Notes: generated by a model from the sequence alone, not told the origin. A DNA stretch of 64,000 bases from Capnocytophaga ochracea DSM 7271 (GCF_000023285.1 NC_013162.1:2359001-2423000); one strand, 5' to 3'. Counted from the first letter of the stretch, positions 34,893 through 43,352 are shown. Numbers and translations: made by a program.

Positions 34893-35492
34893 ATGGACTT
34901 ACAAGTATCCGACAGCTTGAAAATCATTCAGTCTGTCATCAATCAACGAAAACAAAAGTACGAAGAGAACGGTTTCTTCCTTATCTTTTGGAGTGTGCTT
35001 ATTATGCTTGCAGGCGTACTGCAGTTTGCGATGCTTATCACCAACTATTATCCCAAACAATCAGGATTTGTATGGTTGATATTAATGCCTCTTGGCTTTG
35101 TGGTGAACTTCATTATCAAATACAAAGAAAAGAAAGTTGCTAGACAGAAAAACTACACCGATTGGTTAGATTGGATATGGGCAGTTGCAGGCATTAATGC
35201 AATTTTTGCTTTTTTAGTACCTTTGAGCCCTTTTGGAAAATTTCAAATAGCTATTTTGGTCATTTATCTGCCTTTTGCTTTTGTAGCTTTAGCAATGGCA
35301 TTACAAATGAAAATGAAACTCTGGATAGCAACATCGTTAGTAGCTTTGTTGTTAATTTATGCAGGTATATTTGTGCCTTTTAGTTATGAAATCTATTTGC
35401 CTTTACTATGCGTAGTATTAGCAGCCTTATTGTTCTTAGTGCCTGGTATTCAATTTCATAACAAATATAAAAAGAGAAGTAATGTTCGCTGA
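34893..35492 (+). CDS. Multi-pass membrane protein paired with a winged-helix regulator
   Basis: The 199-aa protein starts MDLQVSDSLKIIQSVINQRK. About six hydrophobic segments follow in three close pairs: FFLIFWSVLIMLAGVLQFAM and GFVWLILMPLGFVVNFII; LDWIWAVAGINAIFAFLVPL and FQIAILVIYLPFAFVALAMA; LWIATSLVALLLIYAGIFV and LPLLCVVLAALLFLVPG. There is no catalytic motif. Bacteroidetes often pair such a protein with a small regulator, but the role is unknown. The start was placed at the ATG beyond the -7 box. Its last 11 bp overlap the regulator ORF. Confidence 0.8.
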   Translation: MDLQVSDSLKIIQSVINQRKQKYEENGFFLIFWSVLIMLAGVLQFAMLITNYYPKQSGFVWLILMPLGFVVNFIIKYKEKKVARQKNYTDWLDWIWAVAGINAIFAFLVPLSPFGKFQIAILVIYLPFAFVALAMALQMKMKLWIATSLVALLLIYAGIFVPFSYEIYLPLLCVVLAALLFLVPGIQFHNKYKKRSNVR

Positions 35493-35766
35493 TTTAGACC
35501 CTATTTTGCACTCACAGCTTCGTTTGGCTATCGTCTCTCTATTGGTTTCAGAAGAAAAGGCTGATTTTGCCCGTATTAAGGAAATAACCAAAGCTACCTC
35601 TGGTAATATTTCTGTGCAAATCCAGAAGTTAGAGACTGCTGGTTATATCACTGTCAAAAAATCTTTTAAAGATAACTACCCCAATACCGAAGTTCAGCTC
35701 ACCAAAGAAGGTCTTTTAGCTTTTGAGCGATATGTAGAGGCACTAAAAAGCTATATTAGCCGTTAG
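35482..35766 (+). CDS. Winged-helix transcriptional regulator
   Basis: The 94-aa protein is a single winged-helix domain of the small stand-alone type: LHSQLRLAIVSLLVSEEKADF, a recognition region ATSGNISVQIQKLETAGYITV, and a wing SFKDNYPNTEVQLTKEG. It has no ligand domain. Overlap with the membrane protein gene (11 bp) means coupled expression. The palindrome at the shared promoter is the natural candidate operator, so autoregulation is inferred. Confidence 0.88.
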   Translation: MFADLDPILHSQLRLAIVSLLVSEEKADFARIKEITKATSGNISVQIQKLETAGYITVKKSFKDNYPNTEVQLTKEGLLAFERYVEALKSYISR

Positions 35767-35815
35767 CCGTTAGCCGTTAGCCGTTAGTCGTTAGTTTCTA
35801 ACCACTAACGGCTAA
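35761..35815. terminator. CGTTAGC tandem repeat forming a convergent hairpin
   Basis: CGTTAGC x3 and CGTTAGT x2 (35761-35795) run through the regulator stop codon. A 3' arm ACTAACGGCTAA (35804-35815) is the perfect complement of TTAGCCGTTAGT (35777-35788). The hairpin fills the 51-bp gap between convergent genes; T runs are weak. Confidence 0.65.
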
Positions 35816-35817
35816 TA

Positions 35818-36438
35818 TCAAATAATTGATATGTCTCCTTTGCCTTCACGTAATACTTTCGGAGCATCTCCTGAAAGGTCTATAACTGTGGAAGCTACAT
35901 TATCGCCATAACCGCCGTCAATCACCAAATCTACTTTGTTTTGCCATTTCTCGAAAATAAGTTCTGGATCGGTGGTATATTCTATCACATCATCTTCATC
36001 ATAAATAGAGGTAGATACAATAGGGTTCCCTAATTTCTCTACAATTGTACGAGCTATTAAATTATCGGGGACACGAATACCCACTGTTTTTTTCTTCTTA
36101 AAATCTTTAGGTAAATTATTATTACCTTGCATAATGAAAGTATAAGGACCAGGTAACGTACGTTTCAACAACTTAAAAGTACTTGTATCTATTTGTTTTA
36201 CGTAATCTGATAGGTTCTTTAAATCAGAACACACAAAAGAGAAGTTTGCTTTTTCGAGCTTTACCCCTTTGATACGAGCAATCTTTTCAAGAGCTTTAGT
36301 GTTAGTAATATCACAGCCCAATCCGTAAACTGTGTCGGTAGGATAAATAATCAATCCTCCACGGCGAAGGACTTCTACTACCCTATTTATATCTTTTTCA
36401 TTGGGATTTTCATTATATAGTTTTATAAACTCAGCCAT
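35818..36438 (-). CDS. L-threonylcarbamoyladenylate synthase family protein (Sua5/YciO/YrdC)
   Basis: The 206-aa protein has the YrdC fold: GGLIIYPTDTVYGLGCDITNTKAL, KARIKGVKLEK-like sequence, SFVCSDLKNLSDYVK and the basic RTLPGPYTFIM with KKKTVGIRVPDN. The family makes threonylcarbamoyl-AMP for the t6A37 tRNA modification. The sequence is closer to the short YciO/YrdC type than to full Sua5, so YciO-like function cannot be excluded. It ends the udk run. Confidence 0.85.
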   Translation of the reverse strand: MAEFIKLYNENPNEKDINRVVEVLRRGGLIIYPTDTVYGLGCDITNTKALEKIARIKGVKLEKANFSFVCSDLKNLSDYVKQIDTSTFKLLKRTLPGPYTFIMQGNNNLPKDFKKKKTVGIRVPDNLIARTIVEKLGNPIVSTSIYDEDDVIEYTTDPELIFEKWQNKVDLVIDGGYGDNVASTVIDLSGDAPKVLREGKGDISII

Positions 36439-36455
36439 TTTTCAATGATTAACAG

Positions 36456-36872
36456 TTAGTAATTAATTCGTATAGTGGTAAATTTGCAGTAAGAGATAAG
36501 CTTTTCGTCTTGATTTGTCACTTTTATTTCCCATAACTGGAGCGTTCTACCTGCATTCACACATATTGCCTTAGCATAGAGTGTATCCCCTACCCTACCT
36601 GCTCGCACGTGATTAGCACTTAGTTCTATACCTCGTATCTGCTCTCCTTCTTCTCGATAGAGCAAATAAGCTCCTAAACTCCCTGCCGTTTCTGCCAGCG
36701 CAAGTGTAGCCCCTCCGTGAAGAACCCCGTCTATCTGAGTAACGCGTTCGGTAACTGGCATACTAAGAGTAATAGTACTTTCAGTAATTTCAGCAATTTC
36801 CATTTGCCAATCACGCATTAAATTATTAGGCGGTAGTGTTTCCCACAGTTGTTGCAAGGTTTCTTTATTCAT
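36456..36872 (-). CDS. Hotdog-fold thioesterase (PaaI/YdiI type)
   Basis: The 138-aa protein has one hotdog domain with DGVLHGGATLALAETAGSLGAYL, which contains the catalytic Glu helix and HGG turn of the PaaI/MenI group, and ELSANHVRAGRVGDTLYAKA. It should hydrolyse an acyl-CoA. Members near menaquinone genes act on DHNA-CoA, but no men genes are in this window, so the substrate is open. Confidence 0.85.
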   Translation of the reverse strand: MNKETLQQLWETLPPNNLMRDWQMEIAEITESTITLSMPVTERVTQIDGVLHGGATLALAETAGSLGAYLLYREEGEQIRGIELSANHVRAGRVGDTLYAKAICVNAGRTLQLWEIKVTNQDEKLISYCKFTTIRINY

Positions 36873-36922
36873 ATGATTTGGTAAAAACTTTAAGAGTTTA
36901 CAAAAGTATAAGCGGTGATTTC

Positions 36923-37240
36923 CTAAGGATTCATTTCTTTTGCTTTAATTTTATCCAATAAAGTGCGATATTCATCAGCTAAATAAAACTGAGTGCCAAT
37001 AGCATCAAAAATAGCATCTTGTGTGAGTACCCATTGCGGTACTTCGTCAGGTATTTTACCATCGTTGCTATCAAAATAGTCTTGGCGCCACTGTTTACTA
37101 TCGTAATAAGCTACCAACTGGTCATACTCCGGTTGAATTGCTTTCCATTCTTCCAATACTTCTTGAGCTTTGGTAAGAGTATTTTCTAATTTAGCAAGAA
37201 TGTCGTTCATCTTGCTAATATTCTCATATCGTTTGTTCAT
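36923..37240 (-). CDS. DUF4298 domain protein
   Basis: The 105-aa protein is helical (LAKLENTLTKAQEVLEEWKA) followed by YDQLVAYYDSKQWRQDYFDSN, a segment typical of DUF4298. The role is unknown. It sits between the DivIC-like gene and the thioesterase, with 31 and 50 bp gaps. Confidence 0.8.
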   Translation of the reverse strand: MNKRYENISKMNDILAKLENTLTKAQEVLEEWKAIQPEYDQLVAYYDSKQWRQDYFDSNDGKIPDEVPQWVLTQDAIFDAIGTQFYLADEYRTLLDKIKAKEMNP

Positions 37241-37271
37241 AGTTAATTCAAAAAAAAGTTAGTTTATTGTT

Positions 37272-37580
37272 TTAATTAATGCTATCGTATTCGATGATAA
37301 ACACTTCTTCGTCGTCGTGTTTGAGATAGTATATTTCACGCCCTAACTTCTCTTTACCTTCTTCGGTGTAAAGAGATTGAAGTTCTTTTTTATCTTTTTC
37401 AATCTCCCTTTTAAGGAACTGTTTTTGCTTATTGAGTTTTTCTCTTTCTTTATTGAGTTCGTGGTGAGTTAATATAGAATTAGCATCAAAGAAAGTCATC
37501 CATATTATAAAAAAGAATAATATGGCAAGATATAGTTTATAGCCCTTCAATAAAGATAGATATTCAAGTAACTTTTTCAT
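37272..37580 (-). CDS. Septum formation initiator family protein (FtsB/DivIC-like)
   Basis: The 102-aa protein has a short cytoplasmic N terminus, one membrane segment (YLAILFFFIIWMTFF, residues 17-31), and then a coiled coil (ELNKEREKLNKQKQFLKREI) and a conserved end with LYTEEGKEKLGREIYYLKHDDEEVFII. This is the DivIC/FtsB layout of the divisome subcomplex. Its ATG overlaps the udk stop codon by one base, the usual Bacteroidetes udk-divIC arrangement. Confidence 0.88.
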   Translation of the reverse strand: MKKLLEYLSLLKGYKLYLAILFFFIIWMTFFDANSILTHHELNKEREKLNKQKQFLKREIEKDKKELQSLYTEEGKEKLGREIYYLKHDDEEVFIIEYDSIN

Positions 37581-38194
37581 TATTTTTGAAATATACGGTT
37601 ATGCACTATTGTTTTAATGATATCAATAGCTACTTTATTGCGCTTATTATTAGGAATAATGATATCGGCGAATTCTTTAGCAGGTTCAATAAACTCTAAA
37701 TGCATAGGTTTTAAGGTGGTTTGATAGCGATTGAGTACTTCATTCACATCACGACCTCTCTCGGTTGTATCGCGTTTGATACGACGTATAAGTCGTTCAT
37801 CAGAATCGGCGTGTACAAATATTTTAATATCAAAAAGCTCACGGATATCGGGGTGTGCAAAGATAAGAATACCTTCTACAATTACTACTTTGGTAGGTTT
37901 AACTAAAATGGTTTCGTTAGTACGGTTGTGTTCTACGAATGAATAAGTAGGACTTTGAATATCTTTTCCTTCTCTTAATGCTAATAAATGTTCTTTAAGC
38001 AAATCAAAATCGATAGAGTTGGGATGGTCGAAATTGATTTTGGTGCGGTCAGAAAAGCTAAGATAACTCAAATCTTTATAGTAAGAATCTTGTGAAATAA
38101 CGGTAACTTCCTCGCCTGAGAGTTCTTTAATAATTTGATTGACAACAGTTGTTTTACCACAACCTGTTCCTCCTGTAATTCCTATGATAAGCAT
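37580..38194 (-). CDS. udk: Uridine kinase
   Basis: The 204-aa kinase starts MLIIGITGGTGCGKTTVV with Walker A GGTGCGKT (residues 8-15), and has SQDSYYKDLS, NFDHPNSIDF, PTYSFVEHNR and RRIKRDTTERGRDVNEVL (lid). It phosphorylates uridine and cytidine for pyrimidine salvage, complementing pyrF at 4 kb. The start is ATG 38194, since a longer ORF would begin at a TTG within the -7 box. Confidence 0.95.
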   Translation of the reverse strand: MLIIGITGGTGCGKTTVVNQIIKELSGEEVTVISQDSYYKDLSYLSFSDRTKINFDHPNSIDFDLLKEHLLALREGKDIQSPTYSFVEHNRTNETILVKPTKVVIVEGILIFAHPDIRELFDIKIFVHADSDERLIRRIKRDTTERGRDVNEVLNRYQTTLKPMHLEFIEPAKEFADIIIPNNKRNKVAIDIIKTIVHNRIFQK

Positions 38195-38212
38195 CTTTGA
38201 TGTATTTTGGGG

Positions 38213-38243
38213 CAAAAGTATAAAATACTACTCAATTGACAAA
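38213..38243 (-). promoter_or_regulatory. Promoter of the udk operon
   Basis: Minus-strand TACTTTTG (38220-38213) with TTTG (38243-38240) at a 19-bp spacer, 19 bp before the udk ATG. Confidence 0.75.
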
Positions 38244-38297
38244 GTAAAACTTAAAAATCGTCAATGAGAAGTTCTTTTAGTGATTGGTCTTTACATA

Positions 38298-39143
38298 CTA
38301 CAGCAACAAGTGTGCATTCTTATAAAGTTTGCGCAGTTCATCTCGTACTTCCATTAGGGCAAACCCCAAGAGATTCTTACCACGCCACGAAGCGATGTTG
38401 AACGCTTTTTCGTTATCTTTACCTAAACCAATACCCCAAATGGTGTCTAACGGACTGGCTTCTACTAATATCTTATCACCCGTAGATAAAAGAAAATCCA
38501 TCATTGCTTGGTTTTGGGTAAATTTATAGTAATTGCCATTAAGTACAATACTGTATTTCACCTTATCCCATACGGCAGGGTCGAAATTGCGCACCTTTCT
38601 ACCTAAAGATTTTATCAGCTTAGGATCGGTAGTGTTCATTATTTCCTTTTCTACTTCTTCATCGTCAAACAAACGAGCTTTTTCAGCCATCATATACTGT
38701 TCAGTACACGAATATTCATCGGCATTTACATTAAAAGGCGAAAGTTGCCATTGTGAAAAACAGGATTCATCTATGGTATCGGCATTAGGTTTCCAAAAGA
38801 AGAGAAACTTGAGTTTTTTAGGAGAGTTAAGAAAGGTTTCTTTGGAATATTTACACATTCCCTTAGGTTGCCAAAAGGAAATACTTCCAAAGTAATAATC
38901 CTCTTCATTATCAACAATATCTTGAGATAATTTACCGTCATTATTAATCATTTTCCAATTGTTGTGATGCCAAAAAACAGGATAAGGAAAAAGCTTTTGA
39001 TACTCTTGTTGCTGTTTGGATGTAAGCGTGTCGTACCAATCCCAAAAATGGTAACGGTACTCTTCGCCATAGCCCATACGCCAGCCCATCGTAAATTCAG
39101 AAAGTTCAGGATATTTAATCCACTGCGGAGTCATATAATCCAT
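38298..39143 (-). CDS. NADAR family N-glycosidase-like protein
   Basis: The 281-aa protein has a NADAR (YbiA-like) domain in its C-terminal half: SQWQLSPFNVNADEYSCTEQYMMAEKA in pieces, LGRKVRNFDPAVWDKVKYSIV, FLLSTGDKILVEASPLDTIWGIGL and WRGKNLLGFALMEVRDEL. NADAR enzymes cleave N-glycosidic bonds of ADP-ribose-type or riboflavin-intermediate substrates, and some reverse DNA ADP-ribosylation. The N-terminal 110 residues or so (Trp/Tyr-rich, GWRMGYGEEYRYHFWDWY) are not part of the domain. No toxin partner is beside it. The start is ATG 39143, because earlier codons lie in repeat-like AT sequence. Confidence 0.85.
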   Translation of the reverse strand: MDYMTPQWIKYPELSEFTMGWRMGYGEEYRYHFWDWYDTLTSKQQQEYQKLFPYPVFWHHNNWKMINNDGKLSQDIVDNEEDYYFGSISFWQPKGMCKYSKETFLNSPKKLKFLFFWKPNADTIDESCFSQWQLSPFNVNADEYSCTEQYMMAEKARLFDDEEVEKEIMNTTDPKLIKSLGRKVRNFDPAVWDKVKYSIVLNGNYYKFTQNQAMMDFLLSTGDKILVEASPLDTIWGIGLGKDNEKAFNIASWRGKNLLGFALMEVRDELRKLYKNAHLLL

Positions 39144-39172
39144 AATTGAATAATTAATCATTAACAATGGGA

Positions 39173-39204
39173 CAAAGATAGTAAATAATTAGATAATTAG
39201 CAAA
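39173..39204 (-). promoter_or_regulatory. Promoter of the NADAR gene
   Basis: Minus-strand TATCTTTG (39180-39173) with TTTG (39204-39201) at a 20-bp spacer. Confidence 0.7.
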
Positions 39205-39222
39205 TGCGCTGTTAATACCACA

Positions 39223-39276
39223 GTGCGAGTCGTACGGGCAGTTGTAGCACGATAGGCAATCATAGCACGATGGGCA
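39223..39276 (+). repeat. Three 18-bp units ending in RGGCA/GGGCA
   Basis: GTGCGAGTCGTACGGGCA, GTTGTAGCACGATAGGCA and ATCATAGCACGATGGGCA follow without gaps. A fourth copy, GTCGTAGCACGACGGGCA, is at 2943-2960. The first unit also resembles the GC-rich module of the 11-bp family, so the two families are related. Confidence 0.7.
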
Positions 39277-39287
39277 GGTAATAAAAA

Positions 39288-39320
39288 GACGGTGCGAGCC
39301 ACAAGAGCAGATAATGAAAA
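39288..39320 (+). repeat. GC-rich lattice module, isolated copy
   Basis: GACGGTGCGAG, CCACAAGAGCA and GATAATGAAAA are three 11-mers in the same order as in the array at 39451. A GC-rich palindrome (CCCCC GAA GGGGG, 39342-39354) follows. Confidence 0.7.
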
Positions 39321-39450
39321 GACTAGTGAGAAGCCCCCGAACCCCCGAAGGGGGACAAGCCTTAAAAAAAATTGGTAAAGACTATCAGTCTGAAAGACAA
39401 AACTTATTTGAAGATAGAGCGAAACTGAATCAAGCCTAAGGAAAACAAAA

Positions 39451-39626
39451 GACGGTGCGAGCTACAAGAGTAGATAAACAATTAACGAACAAAAGACGAA
39501 CAAAAGACGAACAAAAGACGAACAAAAGACGAACAAATGACGGTGCGAGCCGCACGGGCAGATGAACGAATGACGAACAAATGACGGTGCGAGCCACACG
39601 GGCAGATGAACGAATGACGAACAATG
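39451..39626 (+). repeat. Composite 11-bp lattice array, 16 units of four types
   Basis: Cut at 11 bp from 39451, every unit falls in register: GACGGTGCGAG, CTACAAGAGTA, GATAAACAATT, AACGAACAAAA, four GACGAACAAAW, then twice the series GACGGTGCGAG, CCRCACGGGCA, GATGAACGAAT, GACGAACAAWK. The longer series repeats at 44 bp (4 x 11). The GC-rich pair of units holds a hairpin (GTGCG AGC CGCAC). It lies in the divergent gap between NADAR and tig, about 170 bp before the tig promoter. The rest of this 720-bp gap is AT-rich, apart from the other repeat copies listed separately. Confidence 0.92.
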
Positions 39627-39798
39627 AATGAAGATAAGGAAAAAGAAACCTCTCCCTATTCACATACTGAGCTGTTGCAAACTTCCTCTCTGAGGAATGT
39701 AGCGACACAAAAAACATTGTGAGATGAGAATGATTAAAAATTTAGGATGAAGAAAAAGTAAAATTGATGCTTTTAAAATATAAGAATTAGCATAAAGT

Positions 39799-39829
39799 TT
39801 TGCTATATAAAAAAAATGTACTACTTTTG
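39799..39829 (+). promoter_or_regulatory. Promoter of tig
   Basis: TTTG (39799-39802), a 19-bp spacer and TACTTTTG (39822-39829): a full consensus match, 35 bp before the ATG. Confidence 0.8.
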
Positions 39830-39864
39830 CAAACTGAAAAATTTGGATTAATATTTTTTAAAAA

Positions 39865-41193
39865 ATGAATATAAACAGAGAGCAAGTAGATGCTTTGAAT
39901 GCTGTCATTAAGATAGCTATTGAAAAAAACGACTACGCCGATAAAGTAGAGAAAGTACTAAACGATTACAGAAAAACTGCTTCTATTCCTGGATTTAGAA
40001 AGGGTCACGTACCTGCTGGTATGATTAAAAGACAGTATGGCAAAGCTGTGAAGTTTGACGAAATAAACCGAGTGTTACAAGACTCGTTATACAAATACAT
40101 AGGCGATGAAAAACTCAATATTTTAGGTAACCCACTCCCCAAAGAGAAAAAAGACATCGACTTAGATGCCGATGACTTTACTTTTGAGTTTGAAATAGGC
40201 TTAGCTCCTGCTATCGAAGTAAACTTGCAACCTAAAAAAGGAATCGTTCGCTACGAAATTACCGTTACAGATGACCAAATCGACAAACAAATAGAACGCA
40301 TTCAGAAACAATTTGGTAAACTCGTTGCCAAAGGCGAAGTTATAGATGATGACAGTCTTGAAGTGACTGGTACTTTCTTTAACGAGGAAAAAGGTATTGA
40401 CTCACAAGCTACTTTCACCTTAGAAGAACTCAGCAATGCTGTTCGCAAAGAGTTTGTAGGCAAAAAGATAGGTGACCAATTTCAGTTGCAAACCAAAGGG
40501 TTGTTCAAAGATGCACACAGCTTAATGCACTACTTAAAAGTATCGCACGACGAAGCTCATCACTTAGATGTAGAAGTTACTTTTACGCTGGAAGAAGTGA
40601 ATGAACGCGAAAAAGCTGCTTTAAACCAAGAATTGTTTAATAAACTCTTCCCTGATGGTTCTGTTACCACCGAAGAGCAATTACGCAACAAGATAAGAGA
40701 AGGTGCTCAACAACAATACAATGAGCAAGCCGACCAGCATTTCTTAAACACCGTTACCGATTATTTGGTAGACAATACTCAGTTTGACCTCCCTGTTGCT
40801 TTCCTTAAAAAATGGTTGCGCACCGCTGGTGAAAAAGAACTTACTGAGCAAGAAGCGGAAAAAGAATACGAGCATTCAGAAAAAGGATTGCGTTATCAGC
40901 TTATCGAAGGCAAGGTAATGGAAGATAATAACTTGCACCCTAAATTTGAAGAGTTAAAAGACTTTGCGCGCACTTATATCAAAGCACAGTTATCTCAATA
41001 CGGTATGCCTACCGATGACGATAGTTATGTAGACGGCATTGTAGACCGTGTATTACAAAACCGCGAAGAAGTACAACGCATTCAGCAACAATTGGTATTT
41101 AAGAAACTCATTGAGTTTTACAAAGAAAATGTAAATACTGATGTAAAGAAAGTTACTTTCGATGAATTTGTAAAGTTAGCTTTCCCTGAATAG
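39865..41193 (+). CDS. tig: Trigger factor
   Basis: The 442-aa ribosome-bound chaperone has the N-terminal ribosome-binding signature IPGFRKGHVPAGMIKRQYG near residues 38-55. A divergent PPIase-like middle domain follows (VTGTFFNEEKGIDSQATFTL), then the long helical C-terminal domain. The PPIase domain lacks most catalytic aromatic residues, as is common in Bacteroidetes. It has its own promoter and terminator, and the clpP-clpX pair follows. Confidence 0.92.
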   Translation: MNINREQVDALNAVIKIAIEKNDYADKVEKVLNDYRKTASIPGFRKGHVPAGMIKRQYGKAVKFDEINRVLQDSLYKYIGDEKLNILGNPLPKEKKDIDLDADDFTFEFEIGLAPAIEVNLQPKKGIVRYEITVTDDQIDKQIERIQKQFGKLVAKGEVIDDDSLEVTGTFFNEEKGIDSQATFTLEELSNAVRKEFVGKKIGDQFQLQTKGLFKDAHSLMHYLKVSHDEAHHLDVEVTFTLEEVNEREKAALNQELFNKLFPDGSVTTEEQLRNKIREGAQQQYNEQADQHFLNTVTDYLVDNTQFDLPVAFLKKWLRTAGEKELTEQEAEKEYEHSEKGLRYQLIEGKVMEDNNLHPKFEELKDFARTYIKAQLSQYGMPTDDDSYVDGIVDRVLQNREEVQRIQQQLVFKKLIEFYKENVNTDVKKVTFDEFVKLAFPE

Positions 41194-41218
41194 AACTTCA
41201 CAAAAAACATAAAAAACC

Positions 41219-41282
41219 AGTCCAAAATTGCTAATGATAAATACCATTTCTGTATCTTACTTTGGCAATTTTGGACTACCCT
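41219..41282 (+). terminator. Long-loop terminator after tig
   Basis: A perfect 13-bp stem (41219-41231 AGTCCAAAATTGC; 41265-41277) encloses a 33-nt loop and is followed by ACCCTTTTT. The loop is much longer than in the other terminators of the window. Confidence 0.7.
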
Positions 41283-41425
41283 TTTTAGGTAAAAGGTAAG
41301 AGATCAAAGGTAAAAACAGCTACACTTAGACAAAGTTTGATATTTTGTAGAAGTCTGTTAATCATTATCTAACCATACTTCCTAAAAAGATAACCTTTAG
41401 TTATTAACAATTAATCATTAAAAAA

Positions 41426-42085
41426 GTGAATTTATCAGACGAATTTAGAAAATATGCTACTAAACAGCACGGTGTAAATAGCCTTTACTACGATAAGATT
41501 ATCGGCAGTATGACCCCTTACATTATGGAGGAACGCCAGCTGAATGTAGCCCAAATGGACGTATTTTCGCGCTTGATGATGGATAGAATCATCTTCTTGG
41601 GCACCGATGTAAATGACCAAGTAGCGAATATTGTTACTGCGCAATTGCTTTTCTTGGAAAGTGTAGATAGCGCTAAAGATATTCAAATCTATATCAATTC
41701 GCCAGGAGGTAGCGTGTATGCCGGCTTAGGTATTTACGATACGATGCAGTTTATAAAACCTGATGTGGCTACTATCTGCACCGGTATTGCTGCTTCGATG
41801 GCTGCCGTATTGCTATGTGCTGGAACTGAGGGCAAACGTTCAGCTTTACCACACTCTCGTGTGATGATTCACCAACCTTCGGGAGGTGCACAAGGGGTAG
41901 CCAGCGATATGGAAATAAATCTAAAAGAAATGTTGAAACTCAAAAACGAACTCTACGAAATCATTGCCAAACACTCTAAGCAACCTTTTGCTAAAGTGTA
42001 TAAAGACTCAGAACGCGACTACTGGATGATAGCACGCGAAGCTAAAGAGTATGGTATGATAGACGAAGTGTTAGAAAGAAAATAA
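41426..42085 (+). CDS. clpP: ATP-dependent Clp protease proteolytic subunit
   Basis: The 219-aa serine protease has Ser124 ([11 protein letters not shown]), His149 ([10 protein letters not shown]) and Asp198 ([19 protein letters not shown]) as the triad, with the handle [16 protein letters not shown]. The start is GTG at 41426, which matches the family N terminus; no ATG lies near. The stop overlaps the clpX ATG by one base (TAATG). No promoter with both elements is visible in the 150 bp upstream. Confidence 0.96.
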   Translation: MNLSDEFRKYATKQHGVNSLYYDKIIGSMTPYIMEERQLNVAQMDVFSRLMMDRIIFLGTDVNDQVANIVTAQLLFLESVDSAKDIQIYINSPGGSVYAGLGIYDTMQFIKPDVATICTGIAASMAAVLLCAGTEGKRSALPHSRVMIHQPSGGAQGVASDMEINLKEMLKLKNELYEIIAKHSKQPFAKVYKDSERDYWMIAREAKEYGMIDEVLERK

Positions 42086-43317
42086 TGGCTAAAAAAGAAG
42101 TAGAATATTGTTCATTCTGCGGTCGTGCAGAACCCGAAACCGAGATGCTAATTCGCGGTATGGCTGGTAATATATGCAACTATTGCGTTGAACAAGCTAA
42201 TATCATTATAGAAGAGGCATTCGGTACTAAAGCTCAAAAAGGGAAGCCTGTAGTATCGGGTGATATGACCCTGAAAACCCCACAAGAGATTAAAAAATTC
42301 CTCGACCAGTATGTAATAGGTCAGGACTTTACTAAAAAAATACTCTCGGTGGCAGTATACAATCACTACAAGCGTTTGCAACAACCCGATGCCGACGATG
42401 AAGTGGAAATACAAAAGAGTAACGTGATAATGGTAGGTGAAACGGGTACAGGTAAAACCTTAGTAGCACGCACAATTGCTAAGATGCTAAATGTGCCTAT
42501 TGCCATTGTAGACGCTACAGTACTGACTGAGGCTGGCTATGTAGGTGAAGATGTGGAGAGTATTCTCTCACGCCTGTTACAAGCTGCTGACTACGATGTG
42601 GAAAAAGCTGAAAGAGGCATCGTGTTCATAGACGAAATCGACAAGATTGCTCGCAAGAGCGACAATCCCTCTATCACTCGTGACGTATCGGGCGAAGGGG
42701 TACAGCAAGCACTGCTAAAACTCCTCGAAGGCTCTGTGGTGAACGTACCTCCCAAGGGCGGACGCAAGCACCCCGATCAGAAGTATATAGAAGTAAACAC
42801 CGAACACATCTTGTTTATTGCCGGAGGAGCTTTCGACGGCATTGAGCGTGTTATTTCTAAACGCCTGAATATGCAAGCAGTGGGTTACAATTCGTCTAAA
42901 AATACACAAGTAGATAGGAAAAACTTGGTACAATACATCATACCCAAAGACCTAAAAGACTTCGGTTTGATACCCGAGATTATAGGTCGCTTGCCGGTGC
43001 TTACCTATATGAATCCATTAGATAAACACACTTTGCGTATGATTCTTACCGAACCTAAGAATGCTATCATCAAACAGTATAAAAAACTCTTTGAGATGGA
43101 TGGCATTAAATTTGATATAACAGAAGAAGCGCTCGACTTTATCGTTGAGAAAGCCTTAGAGTATAAACTCGGCGCACGTGGTTTGCGTTCGCTATGCGAG
43201 AATATACTCACTGATGCGATGTTTGAGCTTCCTAATTCAGGCGTAAAAGAACTGACAATAACCAAAGAATACGCTGAGGAAAAACTCAACAAATCAGCTT
43301 TGCAAATAGCTTCTTAA
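42085..43317 (+). CDS. clpX: ATP-dependent Clp protease ATPase subunit ClpX
   Basis: The 410-aa unfoldase has the N-terminal zinc finger (Cys9, Cys12, Cys31, Cys34) and the AAA+ core. The core includes [30 protein letters not shown] (the pore loop), [11 protein letters not shown] and the C-terminal [12 protein letters not shown] sensor-2 region. It feeds substrates into ClpP. It is translationally coupled to clpP. Confidence 0.97.
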   Translation: MAKKEVEYCSFCGRAEPETEMLIRGMAGNICNYCVEQANIIIEEAFGTKAQKGKPVVSGDMTLKTPQEIKKFLDQYVIGQDFTKKILSVAVYNHYKRLQQPDADDEVEIQKSNVIMVGETGTGKTLVARTIAKMLNVPIAIVDATVLTEAGYVGEDVESILSRLLQAADYDVEKAERGIVFIDEIDKIARKSDNPSITRDVSGEGVQQALLKLLEGSVVNVPPKGGRKHPDQKYIEVNTEHILFIAGGAFDGIERVISKRLNMQAVGYNSSKNTQVDRKNLVQYIIPKDLKDFGLIPEIIGRLPVLTYMNPLDKHTLRMILTEPKNAIIKQYKKLFEMDGIKFDITEEALDFIVEKALEYKLGARGLRSLCENILTDAMFELPNSGVKELTITKEYAEEKLNKSALQIAS

Positions 43318-43329
43318 ATTACAAAAGCA

Positions 43330-43352
43330 GGTGCGAGCTTGTAGCTCGTGCC
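43330..43352. repeat. GGTGCGAGC-type palindrome between clpX and the thioredoxin-like gene
   Basis: GG TG CGAGCT TGT AGCTCG TG CC forms a stem with a small internal loop. Its left half matches the first GC-rich unit of the 11-bp family. There is no T run, so termination is doubtful. Confidence 0.5.

Noticed and set aside
38298-39143. Toxin-antitoxin or defence island around NADAR
   Set aside because: The flanking genes are udk and tig, and no toxin, nuclease or restriction gene is seen.
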